Part shown: positions 8,037 to 16,640 of the stretch, piece after piece
How the letters are laid out: each line of letters starts with the position of its first letter
Position numbering within the stretch: position 1 is the first letter of the stretch
Source of the DNA: Actinomycetota bacterium
GTDB lineage: Bacteria; Actinomycetota; CADDZG01; WHSQ01
Reading direction: 5' to 3'
Assembly (NCBI GenBank): GCA_030446465.1
Contig: JAUJNI010000001.1
Coordinates: 940,310-1,004,309, forward strand
DNA: 64,000 nt
Translations under genes and position numbers: made by a program
Notes under the pieces: model-generated
What the model saw: the letters and a program-made list of their open reading frames with translations, nothing else
The model's database searches: none
Told to the model about the DNA's origin: nothing

Positions 8037-8042
8037 TAGCAT
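8037..8042 (+). promoter_or_regulatory. Predicted -10 box for the DUF59 gene
   Basis: TAGCAT, 6 bases before the ATG at 8049. No ribosome site is present between it and the start codon. Confidence 0.45.
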
Positions 8043-8048
8043 GGATGT

Positions 8049-8363
8049 ATGCCGACCAAGGAAGAGCTCAAACAAGAGGTCACCGAGGCCCTCAAGGCCG
8101 TCAACGATCCCGAGCTGGGGATCGACATCATCAACTTGGGCCTCGTCTACACCGTCGACGTCAAGGACAACAACGACGTCCACGTCGAGTTCACGCTCAC
8201 GACCATGGGTTGCCCGATCGCCCCGATGCTCGACGAGCAGATCCGAGAGGTGACCGGCCCCATCGAGGGCATCGGCGAGATCACTACCGAGCTCGTCATG
8301 TACCCGCCGTGGTCCCCGGAGAAGATGTCGCCGCTGGCCCGCTCCGCACTCGGCGTCGTCTGA
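8049..8363 (+). CDS. MIP18/DUF59 iron-sulfur assembly-type protein (SufT/PaaD-like)
   Basis: A 104-residue DUF59 domain. It has the family signatures NDPELGIDIINLGLVY near residue 19, TTMGCPIAPML near 53 with the conserved cysteine, and YPPWSPEKMS near 85. DUF59 proteins such as SufT help mature iron-sulfur proteins. No suf operon is visible here, so it may be a stand-alone maturation factor. The length is normal. Confidence 0.9.
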   Translation: MPTKEELKQEVTEALKAVNDPELGIDIINLGLVYTVDVKDNNDVHVEFTLTTMGCPIAPMLDEQIREVTGPIEGIGEITTELVMYPPWSPEKMSPLARSALGVV

Positions 8364-8402
8364 GCCCAGCGGCTCCACCCGACGGTCGGCCTTGGTGCCT
8401 TG

Positions 8403-8915
8403 CTAGTCGCAAGATATGGCCTCGCCGCACACGTGCAGCGATACGTAAACAAACTCGGAGCTCCGGAACCTACGCGGGATGAGGGAACGACTGTTCCCCG
8501 TAGCCGGATTCTCCGCTCGGAGCAATAGATCACCTCTACGCGCGCTGAACCCCTCACCTCGTCGCCAGCCCAGTTCATCGATCCGTTCCACGTAGCGAGC
8601 AGTCGACTCGGTGGTGAGCTCCGGTCTCACAATGTACTTTCGAGTAGGGCAGCCACCGCTGCCGCATGAAAGCTGTGTCCACTCGATTCGCCAGCCCGAG
8701 GGCAGGGGTAGGGCATCCTCAGGTGGCGATTGGTAACGCCACTCGTCACAGAAATCGTTGGAGATCGAGTTATACGACGTACATACGGCACTTGAAACTG
8801 CCCGTACAGCGAACCACCCCCCGATCGCTAGCACGACGATCACCGTCAGACAGCCTAAGGACCCGAAGCGCCGGAGCTTCCGGTCGTTGTCGCGCTCCTT
8901 GTTCGTCGCGTCCAT
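8403..8915 (-). CDS. Hypothetical single-pass membrane protein
   Basis: A 170-residue protein of unknown function. It has a charged cytoplasmic N-terminus (MDATNKERDNDRKLRRFG), one membrane helix (about residues 19-38, CLTVIVVLAIGGWFAVRAV) and an external domain containing several cysteines (SYNSISNDFCDEW, LSCGSGGCPT, LHVCGEAISCD) that could form disulfides. Its lower GC and rarer codons than its neighbours suggest an accessory gene. It is convergent with the DUF59 gene and divergent from the PLP enzyme. Confidence 0.65.
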   Translation of the reverse strand: MDATNKERDNDRKLRRFGSLGCLTVIVVLAIGGWFAVRAVSSAVCTSYNSISNDFCDEWRYQSPPEDALPLPSGWRIEWTQLSCGSGGCPTRKYIVRPELTTESTARYVERIDELGWRRGEGFSARRGDLLLRAENPATGNSRSLIPRRFRSSEFVYVSLHVCGEAISCD

Positions 8916-8987
8916 ATCAGGCTCAAAACTAGCCGCCCGCTTGGCCCGCGAACGCCATCACAACGGTCGATGCCTGGCCGCGCCAAG

Positions 8988-8993
8988 TACGCT
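8988..8993 (+). promoter_or_regulatory. Predicted -10 box setting the start of the PLP enzyme
   Basis: TACGCT, 7 bases before the GTG at 9001. It supports the GTG as the true start, rather than the upstream in-frame start at 8758. Confidence 0.5.
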
Positions 8994-9000
8994 CTTGCCC

Positions 9001-10179
9001 GTGCCTTCCCTTCTTAGCCATCTGGAATGCTCGCGCTGCTCCACTACCTACTCCGCCGACGAGTTGCAGCAGCGCTGCGACTGTGGGGGCGCGTTGATGG
9101 CGCGCTACGACCTTCAAGGGCTGTCACTCGGCGAGGTCCGAGCGCGGCCCCGAAGTCCGTGGCGCTACGGGGAGTTCCTGCCTCTCCGGGGCGACCCAGT
9201 GTCGCTGGGCGAGGCGGCGACTCCTTTGTTGTTCTGCCCCCGCTTGTCCGAGGGTTGGAGGACGGAGGTGTGGCTAAAGGACGACTCGGGGATGCCCGGT
9301 GCAACCTTCAAGGCGCGAGGGGCCAGCGTCGGGCTGTCGCGCGCCGTCGAGCTCGGCGCCAAGAGGATCGTCATGCCCAGCGCGGGCAACGCTGGTGGCG
9401 CGTGGTCTTTGTACGCGGCCCGGGCCGGCGTCGACATCACTGTGACAATGGCGCGCTCCGCACCTGCGGCGAATCAAGCGGAGGTGACCATGGCTGGGGC
9501 GGAGTTGATCCTGGTCGACGGAAGTATCGCCGACGCTGGACGCGTTGCGAAGGAGATCGCTCAAGAGTCAGGCGCCTTTCTCTCGACTACTTTCTCGGAG
9601 CCCTACCGGCTCGAGGGCAAGAAGACCGCGTGGCTCGAGGTCTTCGACGATCTCGGGGACGACCACTCGATGCGGCTCCCCCGTACCGTCGTTCTGCCGG
9701 TCGGCGGGGGAGTGGCTGCGCTGGCGCTTGCCAAAGCTGCCGACGAAGTCAGAACGCTCGGTTGGACGGGCGATGAGCCGCCGGTGATCGTCGGCGTCCA
9801 GGCTGCCAACTGTGCGCCGATCGCGCGGGCGTTCGATCGAGGAGATGACGATGTGGTGTCGTGGGAGGCCGACCCCTACACGATTGCAGCAGGAATGAGA
9901 GTGCCGGCGCCATCCGAGGGCGCTCTCGTGCTCGACTGCGTCCGCCGCTCGGGCGGCTCGATGCTCGCAGTGTCGGAGGATGCCATCGTGGCCGGGGTCA
10001 AGGAGCTGGCTTCGACGGAGGGCATCTTTGCCTGCCCCGAGGGCGCCAGTGCCTTCGCGGCCGCACAGGAGCTTGCCGGGCGCGGCGAGCTGGAGGGCCC
10101 GGTGGTCATTTACAACACCGGCTCGGGGGCCAAGTACGCCGAGGCGCTGAGTAAGCACCAGAGCGAGCAAGTCGGCTAA
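9001..10179 (+). CDS. Threonine synthase-like PLP-dependent enzyme with N-terminal zinc ribbon
   Basis: A 392-residue fold-type II PLP enzyme. It begins with a CSRC...CDCG zinc-ribbon pair (residues 10-30) as in many bacterial and archaeal threonine synthases. The PLP lysine is in GATFKARGASVG near residue 100, the substrate loop is PSAGNAGGAWSLYAA near 125, and the phosphate-binding glycine loop VLPVGGGVAALAL is near 235. The closing NTGSGAKY is also typical. Threonine synthase converts O-phosphohomoserine to threonine, but the FKARG rather than FKDRG context leaves room for a related lyase. GTG 9001 is chosen from the promoter spacing and the zinc ribbon beginning there. The frame remains open back to 8758, where it only mirrors the opposite gene. 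Confidence 0.85.
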   Translation: MPSLLSHLECSRCSTTYSADELQQRCDCGGALMARYDLQGLSLGEVRARPRSPWRYGEFLPLRGDPVSLGEAATPLLFCPRLSEGWRTEVWLKDDSGMPGATFKARGASVGLSRAVELGAKRIVMPSAGNAGGAWSLYAARAGVDITVTMARSAPAANQAEVTMAGAELILVDGSIADAGRVAKEIAQESGAFLSTTFSEPYRLEGKKTAWLEVFDDLGDDHSMRLPRTVVLPVGGGVAALALAKAADEVRTLGWTGDEPPVIVGVQAANCAPIARAFDRGDDDVVSWEADPYTIAAGMRVPAPSEGALVLDCVRRSGGSMLAVSEDAIVAGVKELASTEGIFACPEGASAFAAAQELAGRGELEGPVVIYNTGSGAKYAEALSKHQSEQVG

Positions 10180-10293
10180 AGGCCGTGACACATGTTTCTC
10201 GCAGGGAGACTTCTCTTTCTTCCTCGTATTCCCTCGCATGCGGACATCTCCCGGCAAAGAAGGGGGCCGTGTACGAGTCCCATTCTTGGCTGG

Positions 10294-10299
10294 CATTAT
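10294..10299 (+). promoter_or_regulatory. Predicted -10 box for the first GNAT gene
   Basis: CATTAT, 6 bases before the GTG at 10306, supporting that start. Confidence 0.4.
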
Positions 10300-10305
10300 C
10301 CGGTT

Positions 10306-10719
10306 GTGAAGCGATACGACTTTTCGTGGAGAGGCGAGTTCGACAACCTATCTTTGAACGCACTTCATGCGGAGGCGTTCGGCCACGAGGTTATAGAGCA
10401 CGATTGGGTAACACAGGTGATCCAGCACAGTCTTGGATGGGTGTGTGCCCACTACGACGACGCGCTCGTCGGTTTCGTGAATGTTCCGTGGGATGGTGAC
10501 ATTCACGCCTTCATCATGGATACCGTGGTGGCCGCGACGGCACAGCGGCAAGGAGTTGGCACCGCGCTTGTTCGGATTGCGGTCGATCACGCTCGGGCCT
10601 CCGGATGTGAGTGGTTACACGTTGACTTCGATGACGACCTGCGCCCTTTCTACTTCGACGCGTGCGGGTTTGTTCCGACGAACGCGGGGCTCTTGAGGCT
10701 GGGCGACTCATCCTCATAG
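10306..10719 (+). CDS. GNAT family N-acetyltransferase
   Basis: A 137-residue single GNAT domain. The acetyl-CoA pyrophosphate loop is visible in ATAQRQGVGTALVRIAVDHA near residue 78, preceded by the beta-4 strand IMDTVVAA. It ends with the FYFDACGFVPTNAGL motif typical of the family's last helix and strand. The acceptor substrate is unknown. GTG 10306 is preferred over the longer frame starting at 10192, whose N-terminus has no family features. It is convergent with the second GNAT gene. Confidence 0.85.
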   Translation: MKRYDFSWRGEFDNLSLNALHAEAFGHEVIEHDWVTQVIQHSLGWVCAHYDDALVGFVNVPWDGDIHAFIMDTVVAATAQRQGVGTALVRIAVDHARASGCEWLHVDFDDDLRPFYFDACGFVPTNAGLLRLGDSSS

Positions 10720-10842
10720 TTTCGGTCCCGTCCGACTGCCTTCCAAACTATCTCGGCCGGGAAACGAGCAGTTGAGCGTTCTTGCCTCTCCTCGCCTCTT
10801 CCCTCTCGAGCGTCGCCTGATGCCACGAGTAGCTCGAGACGA

Positions 10843-11595
10843 TCAGATGTCGTGGACCATCCAGACGTTGGGCTCGATGTAGGTTCCTTCGCCGGCGTCG
10901 AGGTCGATGTGAAAGGGGTTCATCATTCGGGGTGCTAGGTACTCGCCCGATTCGAAGAACGTTAGTTCCGTCCATTCCTCCCACTCCGCAACCGTTCCCT
11001 TGAAGATGTTGGAGTTGGGACAGACGCCTGCATAGCGGGCGCCCAGCCGCTCGTGGGTTCGTAGCCAGGGATCGAACATGTGGCCATCGGGACGCCGCCA
11101 TTGCGCATAACTCTCCATCGAGGCGAGCGGATAGAGGTGCTTCAGGCTGGGTCTGACGGGTGCGACGAGGCTCTCGCAGCCTCGGTCCCTTGCCATCGAT
11201 GCCATGTGCTTCAGGATCTCTGCGCTGACGCCCTTCCTCTGCGTCCCGGGGTCCACAACGGCAAGGATCGCGCACAGGGTATTGGGTTCCTCCTGGTGCT
11301 CGACTGCGAGAGGCAACACCTCGTCCACGCCGTCCGGTAGGTCCTCGTCGCGGCCTGACCACGAGAAAGGGATCGCGCGCCCTTCCCCCAGGACAGCATC
11401 ATCCTCGTAGACAAGGAACTGAAAGTCGCCGAAGTCGTCCCTCAGGTGGTGCCAGTACCCCTCGCACACGGGATCGTGGTACATCCACTCCATGTCCCGC
11501 CACGGGTCACGTTGCTCGATCCAGCGGGCCAGCAAATCAGGCCGCTCGGCAAAGGTAACGAAGTGCGGTGTGAGCATGGTCCGATCCTGCCTCAT
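10843..11595 (-). CDS. GNAT family N-acetyltransferase, larger type
   Basis: A 250-residue protein with a GNAT core in the middle. LCAILAVVDPGTQRKGVSAEILKHMASMARDRG (roughly residues 108-140) contains the Q/R-x-x-G-x-S/A acetyl-CoA loop. The N-terminal part (RDPWRDMEWMYHD) and the C-terminal part (PNSNIFKGTVAEWEEWTEL) extend the domain, as in uncharacterised actinobacterial acetyltransferases. The substrate is unknown. ATG 11577 is an alternative start. It is divergent from the SOS unit. Confidence 0.8.
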   Translation of the reverse strand: MRQDRTMLTPHFVTFAERPDLLARWIEQRDPWRDMEWMYHDPVCEGYWHHLRDDFGDFQFLVYEDDAVLGEGRAIPFSWSGRDEDLPDGVDEVLPLAVEHQEEPNTLCAILAVVDPGTQRKGVSAEILKHMASMARDRGCESLVAPVRPSLKHLYPLASMESYAQWRRPDGHMFDPWLRTHERLGARYAGVCPNSNIFKGTVAEWEEWTELTFFESGEYLAPRMMNPFHIDLDAGEGTYIEPNVWMVHDI

Positions 11596-11648
11596 CTAGA
11601 CGCAAGGAAAGCGAACTTCGCGGCGAGCCCGGGCGTCAACTCGAGAGA

Positions 11649-11678
11649 CCGTGAGTAGCAGGGAACTGATACTCACGG
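11649..11678. repeat. 9-bp inverted repeat upstream of the SOS promoter
   Basis: CCGTGAGTA at 11649-11657 and TACTCACGG at 11670-11678 are perfect inverted copies 12 bases apart. They lie between the divergent GNAT gene and the LexA promoter, so an operator for either gene, or a terminator remnant, is possible. Confidence 0.5.
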
Positions 11679-11693
11679 CTCTAATGCGCGCTC

Positions 11694-11738
11694 TTGACGC
11701 CGCCTTAACGACAATCTAGTATTCGAACATACGTTCGA
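11694..11738 (+). promoter_or_regulatory. LexA-controlled promoter (SOS box) of the DUF6504-dnaE2 unit
   Basis: A sigma-70-like promoter, TTGACG (11694-11699), a 17-base spacer, then TAGTAT (11717-11722). It is followed without a gap by a perfect actinobacterial/Firmicute-type SOS box, TCGAACATACGTTCGA (11723-11738), which covers the expected transcription start. LexA bound here would block transcription until DNA damage triggers its cleavage. Confidence 0.88.
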
Positions 11739-11743
11739 TTCTG

Positions 11744-11815
11744 GTGGCGACCACCTCCCCGGTAGCCGCTGCGGTTCCCCGGCCGCTCGACCCCAGAGCC
11801 GAACGAGGGGTTTAG
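11744..11815 (+). CDS. Possible 23-codon leader peptide of the SOS transcript
   Basis: A short frame with a GTG start six bases after the SOS box and a TAG stop at 11813-11815. The product is rich in Pro, Ala and Arg. It ends exactly where two mutually exclusive hairpins begin. It has no ribosome site, so it would have to be translated leaderless. It may equally be a chance frame. Confidence 0.3.
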   Translation: MATTSPVAAAVPRPLDPRAERGV

Positions 11816-11873
11816 TTACCCCGCAGTAACGGGGGCCCGGGGGTCCGCTTGCGAGCGGACCGGTCGGGCCCCC
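11815..11873 (+). promoter_or_regulatory. Alternative hairpins between the SOS box and DUF6504 (attenuator-like)
   Basis: A very stable hairpin pairs GGGGGCCCG (11831-11839) plus GGTCCGC (11842-11848) with GCGGACC (11855-11861) and CGGGCCCCC (11865-11873). An upstream CCCCG (about 11819-11823) can pair instead with CGGGG (11830-11834), which would break the base of the large hairpin. The big hairpin is followed only by TT, so it is a poor intrinsic terminator. A role in translation or antitermination is possible. Confidence 0.4.
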
Positions 11874-11922
11874 TTGCATCTGGGCGTTGCATTGGCACAT
11901 CGAGCTCGAGTGGTGGGCGTGG

Positions 11923-12273
11923 GTGACGAAGAGGTACGACGAGCCGATCGAGGTAACTCCGGACCCCCTCGAGGCAGACGCGCCCATCGCTTTTTCGTGG
12001 AGGGGACGCCGCTTCCACATCGACCAGCGCCTGGCGTCGTGGCGCGAGGCGGGGCAATGGTGGGAGGGCAACGGCTCGGCGGAGCCGAGGAATGGCTCGG
12101 CCCGCAGCGGGCTCATGGAGCGCGAGTTCTTCCGGGTGTTCGCCCGTCCCTCCGGAGCTCTGGCGAGCGGCGACGTCGATGCCGACGGCTTCATGATCTC
12201 GGTCGGTGCGGTCTACGACGTCTACCGGGACCGTGCCCGCGGCGGCTGGAGGCTCGCCCGCATATGGGACTAA
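11923..12273 (+). CDS. DUF6504 family protein in the SOS unit
   Basis: A protein of about 116 residues. Family features are KRYDEPIEVTPDPLEADAPIAFSWRG at the start, a tryptophan-rich middle (WREAGQWWEG) and a C-terminal EREFFRVFARPSG...VYDVYRDRARGGWRLARIWD, which resembles a small beta-sheet domain. DUF6504 genes occur beside translesion polymerase genes in actinobacteria, so a part in damage-induced mutagenesis is plausible but unproven. GTG 11923 matches where the conserved domain starts; the frame is open back to a TTG at 11887. It lies under the SOS promoter and upstream of dnaE2. Confidence 0.75.
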   Translation: MTKRYDEPIEVTPDPLEADAPIAFSWRGRRFHIDQRLASWREAGQWWEGNGSAEPRNGSARSGLMEREFFRVFARPSGALASGDVDADGFMISVGAVYDVYRDRARGGWRLARIWD

Positions 12274-12312
12274 CTCTTGTGGGAAGAGGCGCTTCCAGTA
12301 GGCGAGCCAAAA

Positions 12313-12430
12313 AGCGAGGAGGGCGGCACTCCCTACAAACTGCCTGTTCGTCGAGCGAGGAGGGCGGCATCCCGAAGCGAAGGCTGAAAAACGGGGTGCC
12401 TGAGCGGAGCGGGTGCGCCCCCGCAGCGAC
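12313..12430 (+). repeat. Dispersed intergenic repeat, diverged copy (half-site plus full site)
   Basis: The segment from about 12353 to 12430 aligns with the 82-bp repeats at 57399-57480 and 58234-58315; GGCTGAAAAACG is a shared core. A half-copy of its first 17 bases (GCGAGGAGGGCGGCA) lies 41 bases upstream at 12313, mirroring the arrangement at 57358. It fills the DUF6504-dnaE2 spacer. Confidence 0.7.
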
Positions 12431-12447
12431 AGTCGCCGGCTGGGCCG

Positions 12448-15400
12448 ATGAGCGGGTTCGTCCATCTCCACTGTCATTCGACGTGGTCGCTGCTCGACGG
12501 CGCCCTAACTGCGGAGCACCTCCCGCACCACGCCGCGGCGGCAGGGTTTCATGCGGTAGCGCTGACCGATCACGACTCTCTGCTCGGCGCGGTCAGGTTC
12601 ACCAAGGCATGCAAGGACGCAGGGATCAAGCCGGTCTACGGGGCCGAGCTGACCCTCGAGGACGGCTCCCACGTCACTGTGATCGCCACGAACCGCACGG
12701 GTTACGGCAACCTCTGCAGGTTGATCTCCGACGCTCACCTCACCAACGAGAGGGGCAAGCCGCACACCACGTTTGACAAGATCGCAGAACGCTCCGAGGG
12801 CCTGTTCGTGCTTTCGGGTTGCCGCGGCGGGCAGGTCGCGCGGCTCGCGGGGCAGGGGCGATCCCAACGGCGATTGAGACCGCTAAGCAGTGGCGAGCTG
12901 CGATCGGGGACGGCTATCGCATCGAGGTCTTCGATCACCGCGGCTACGGCGACAAGACGCTCAGGGATCGCCTTCTCTACGTCGCCAAAGATGCGGGAGT
13001 TCCTGCGGTCGTTACCAACGACGTCCACTACGCCACTCCCAGAGGCGCCGCGACCCACGAGCTGCTGCATGCGATCAAGGACATCGTTGCGCTGTCGCGC
13101 ACGCAGTCGCTCAGATCGACCTCCGAGTACTTCCTCAAAGACTCAAACGAGATGTGCGATCTGTTCTGGGACGCTCCCGAGGCGGTCGACGAGACCCTTC
13201 GCATCACCGACGCCTGTGACTTCGAGGTCGACCTCGATGCCCCCCACTTCCCCAAGGTCGCCATCCCTGCGGGAACCACCCACACCGGGTGGCTGGCGCG
13301 GCGTTGCTACGAGGGAGCCCGCCGCCGCTATCCCTCGATCACCCGAGCGGTCGAGGACCGCCTCCAGCACGAGCTCGGCCTCATCTTCCGCATGGGCTTC
13401 GCCTCCTACTTCCTGCTGGTCGCCGACATCGTCGATCACATCCGCAAGCTCGGCATTCGCTGTGCCTGCAGGGGGAGCGCGGCCGGCTCGCTCGTGTGCT
13501 ACGTGCTCGGGATCTCAGACGTCGACCCGGTCCGCTACGACCTGTTGTTCGAGCGCTTCATGAACGAGAGACGAGAGGAGTTCCCCGACGTCGACGTCGA
13601 CGTCGAGTCGCATCGCCGCGAGGAGGTCCTCGCCTACATCCTCGACACCTACGGCAAGGAGCAGACCGCGATCTGCTGCATGGTCGACACCTTCAGGGCC
13701 CGCATGGCGATCCGCGAGGTCGGCAAGGCCCTCGGCCTTCCTGCAGAGGAGATCGACCTCGTCGCCAAGGCCTTTCCCCGGGTCCAGGCCTCCGACATCC
13801 CGAGGGCGATCGAGCACCTGCCGGAGCTTCAGGGCACGAACCTACAGGCCGGCCAGCTCGAGCAGCTCTTCGAGCTGTGCCTCGCGATCGACGGCTTCCC
13901 CCGTCACCTCGCGCTTCATCCCTCGGGGGTGATCCTGTCGTCGGCGGATCTCGCCGACCGGGTGCCGATGCAGGAGTCCTTTCAGGGCTTCGTGATGCTG
14001 CAGGCGGACAAGCACGACGTCGAGGATCTCGGGCTCGTGAAGCTCGACGTCTTGGGCGTGCGGATGCTGAGCTCGATCGCCCATGCCCGTGACGAGATCG
14101 AGCGTGTTCACGGCCGGTCCGTAGATCTCGACGACTTGCCGCGCGACGACGCCGACACCTTCCGCTTGATCGCCTCGTCGAGGACCATCGGGTGCTTCCA
14201 GATCGAATCGCCGGGCCAGCGGGAGCTGCTGGCCCGCTTTCAGCCCAATCGCTTCGAGGACCTGATCGTCGACATCTCGTTGTTCCGGCCCGGCCCCGTC
14301 AAGTCCGACATGGTGAGCCCCTACCTCGAGCGCCGTCACGGCTTCGAGGACGCCGTCTACCCTCATCCCTCGCTGAGATCCATCCTCAGAGAGACCCACG
14401 GCGTCATCGTCTTCCACGAGCAGCTCATCCGGGCGATCGCCTCGGTCACGGGGTGCTCGCTCGCCGACGCCGACTACATCAGGCGTCACCTCGACAGTGA
14501 GCGCCCGAGCCTGCCCGACGACCCCGACTCGCGGCCTGCACGCAGGGGCCTCGATGGTCCGCGCAGCGGCGTCGGCGCGGACAACGAAGTGGGGGCCTGG
14601 TTCGTCGCCCGGGCGGTCGACAACGGCTATTCGAGGCTCCAGGCCGAGACGCTGTGGAAGGAGGTGTTCGCGTTCGCCTCCTTCGGGTTCTGCAAGTCAC
14701 ATGCCGCCGCCTTTGCGCTCCCGACCTACGTCTCGGCCTGGCTCAAGGCGCACTACCCGGCCGAGTTCCTCGCGGGAGTGCTGACCCACGACCCCGGCAT
14801 GTACCCCCGCCGGCTGATCGTGTCCGACGCCCGCCACTTCGGGATCGCGATTCTGCCGATCGACGTCAATCACTCGGACGCCCTCTACCGGGTCCAACCC
14901 GTTCTTTTCCCCCACAGCGGCGACTATCGCCGTCAGAGGGGCCAAGAACGGTGGGGGATAAGGCTGGCGCTGTCCGAGGTCAAGGGCATCTCGGACGCCG
15001 AGGTCGATTCGATCATCGAGGCCCGCAACGAGTGTCCCTTCAGCTCGCTCGAGGACCTGTGGCGCAGGACCGAGCTGTCGCAGCCTGTGCTCACCAACCT
15101 CGTGCACGTCGGGGCCCTCGACTCTGTCGAGTCCACGCGCACGAGACGAGAGCTGCTGTGGCGCGCTACCGAGCTTGCCACCGAGCCGAAGCCGGCCGTG
15201 GGCCATCAACTGGGGCTGGCGCTCGACGAATCGGCAGTGCCCTCGCTCGGCGACCTTGCCGACTACAGCTCTCTCGAGCAAGTCCAGGCCGAGCTCGAAG
15301 TTGCGGGGATCGATGCCCGCAAGCACATGATGGAGCTCTATCAGCCGCTGCTCGTCGAGCTCGGCGTCACATCGGGGGCCGAGCTGAGGCACAAGCGAAA

Positions 15401-15833
15401 CGACTCACAGGTGTGGGTTGCGGGAATCAAGGTCTCGACGCAGACTCCGGCGATCCGCTCGGGCCAGCGCATCATCTTTCTGACCCTCGACGACACGAGC
15501 GGCCCGATCGACGTCACCGTGTTCCAACGGGTCCAGCCCCGCTGTGCCAGGACCGTCTTTCACTCCTGGCTGCTGCTGGTCAAGGGCATCGTGCGCAAAC
15601 GGGGTGGGGCGTCGCTGACCCACGACATGGACTCGGACAACGTCGGCATCACCGTCGTCGCCCACGAGGTCTTCGACCTTGCCGAACTCGCGTCTGACCG
15701 CGCGGCGGGTCACTCGAGGGCCGCGGCCCTCGGCCGCCAGAGAAGACTTCAGGCAGTAGCCGGTCTCGCCCCCGGCGGGGAACTCGCGGCGCCAAAGCTG
15801 TGGCACTCGAGCGGAGGCTCCGCGGGCCGCTAA
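12448..15833 (+). CDS. dnaE2: Error-prone DNA polymerase DnaE2, reading frame broken once near 12856
   Basis: The alpha-subunit of the inducible mutagenic polymerase, about 1128 residues if the frame is restored. The N-terminal PHP domain is in the first frame (FVHLHCHSTWSLLDGA, VALTDHDSL, GIKPVYGAEL). After SGCRGGQVARLAGQG the protein continues in another frame with IPTAIETAKQWRAAIG. One missing G in the GGGG run at 12855-12858 would explain it. The second frame carries the catalytic core: RCACRGSAAGSLVCYVLGI, then the acidic block FPDVDVDVESHRREEV. Next come SFGFCKSHAAAFALPTY, an OB-fold region (IIFLTLDDTSGPIDVTVF) and the family's C-terminal LWHSSGGSAG. It could be a sequencing error or a real inactivation. 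The stretch 14500-14590 (SERPSLPDDPDSRPARRG) is also poorly conserved. It is SOS-controlled together with DUF6504. Confidence 0.9.
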
Positions 15834-15868
15834 CCCATCCACTCAACTGGCGTTGCGATTGTCCACCA

Positions 15869-15888
15869 GACCGGGACGGCGCCCGGTT
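15869..15888 (+). terminator. Probable terminator after dnaE2
   Basis: ACCGGG (15870-15875) and CCCGGT (15882-15887) form a short GC-rich stem with a 6-base loop, followed by TCTCTT. It sits 35 bases past the dnaE2 stop, between convergent genes. Confidence 0.45.
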
Positions 15889-15911
15889 CTCTTAGCCACT
15901 GTCCTCTGCCC

Positions 15912-16352
15912 TCAACGCTTGGGCTCCCGAGGTTCTCTAAACATGGAGAGAAAGGCCAACAGCGCGATCATCAACGGCACGAAGTAGAAGAGAAATGGAG
16001 CACCTGTTTGTCGGATCACAGCTGACGCGAGAGCACCTGTTATGGCGACCCCTCGCCGAAAGTGCTGTCCCGATACAGCCTTACGCAAGCTCACTCCCTC
16101 ACCACGACTTAGCTGAATGCCTCGAACCATGCCCCCCGCAATGCCGACTCCTAGGCCAATCAAGGGAACGACCACTAAAGCGATCCCGTTTTGTGTGGAA
16201 ATAAAGACGGTGCACGCTCCCGCGATGCCCAGCCCCAGACCGAGTAAGCAGAATTGGACTAATGCCGCCCTCGATGTTGGGTTGTGGAAAAAGCTCACAT
16301 CGATCGCCTCCGGCACGAACCCACGCAAGAGTCCCCTGGTGGCGGTACGCAA
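15912..16352 (-). CDS. Hypothetical membrane protein at the edge of the RHS island
   Basis: A 146-residue protein I do not recognise. It has hydrophobic segments at about 31-50 (ALVQFCLLGLGLGIAGACTVF), 55-76 (GIALVVVPLIGLGVGIAGGMV) and 118-138 (APFLFYFVPLMIALLAFLSMF), with a basic loop between the second and third. Its lower GC and its company of small membrane genes set it apart from the flanking housekeeping genes. It may be an orphan partner of the RHS system, but that is inference. Confidence 0.55.
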   Translation of the reverse strand: MRTATRGLLRGFVPEAIDVSFFHNPTSRAALVQFCLLGLGLGIAGACTVFISTQNGIALVVVPLIGLGVGIAGGMVRGIQLSRGEGVSLRKAVSGQHFRRGVAITGALASAVIRQTGAPFLFYFVPLMIALLAFLSMFREPREPKR

Positions 16353-16400
16353 GTTGGCGTGCGTTGGCTCGTGAGGTCAATAGCCACAGTGCTGGCTTCG

Positions 16401-16616
16401 TTACGCCGAGTCTGGTTTCTTAGAGTCCTGCGGATCCGGAGCCTGCCTAGGAGAATAGAGCAGGTTGCAGCGTGTGCCCAGAGCGACGAGCGTCCCGGCG
16501 GCGAGGCTAAGCGGGACGGCGTATCCGACGACTGCACCAATACCGACGATTAGAGCGGTACCGCCGCCTTCGGCAAAGCCAAAACAACCACTGACTGCGC
16601 CCAAGCGCCACCCCAT
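16401..16616 (-). CDS. Small glycine-rich hydrophobic protein
   Basis: A 71-residue protein with two hydrophobic Gly/Ala/Val stretches (GGGTALIVGIGAVVGYAVPL, then SLAAGTLVALG) and a polar tail. Its composition resembles the C-terminal tip of the RHS protein at 21.5 kb, which is also Gly/Ala/Val-rich and hydrophobic, but I cannot align them convincingly. No strong ribosome site. It could be a displaced tip fragment or a small membrane gene. Confidence 0.35.
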   Translation of the reverse strand: MGWRLGAVSGCFGFAEGGGTALIVGIGAVVGYAVPLSLAAGTLVALGTRCNLLYSPRQAPDPQDSKKPDSA

Positions 16617-16640
16617 TGAGGCCTTCAGAGTTGCCTCAGA

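Noticed and set aside
8758..9000. Longer N-terminus of the PLP enzyme
   Set aside because: This part mirrors the opposite-strand hypothetical gene. The zinc ribbon and a -10 box both support GTG 9001.
14497..14590. A second frameshift pair inside dnaE2
   Set aside because: The segment is poorly conserved, but the frame is continuous on both sides and no alternative frame restores family residues.
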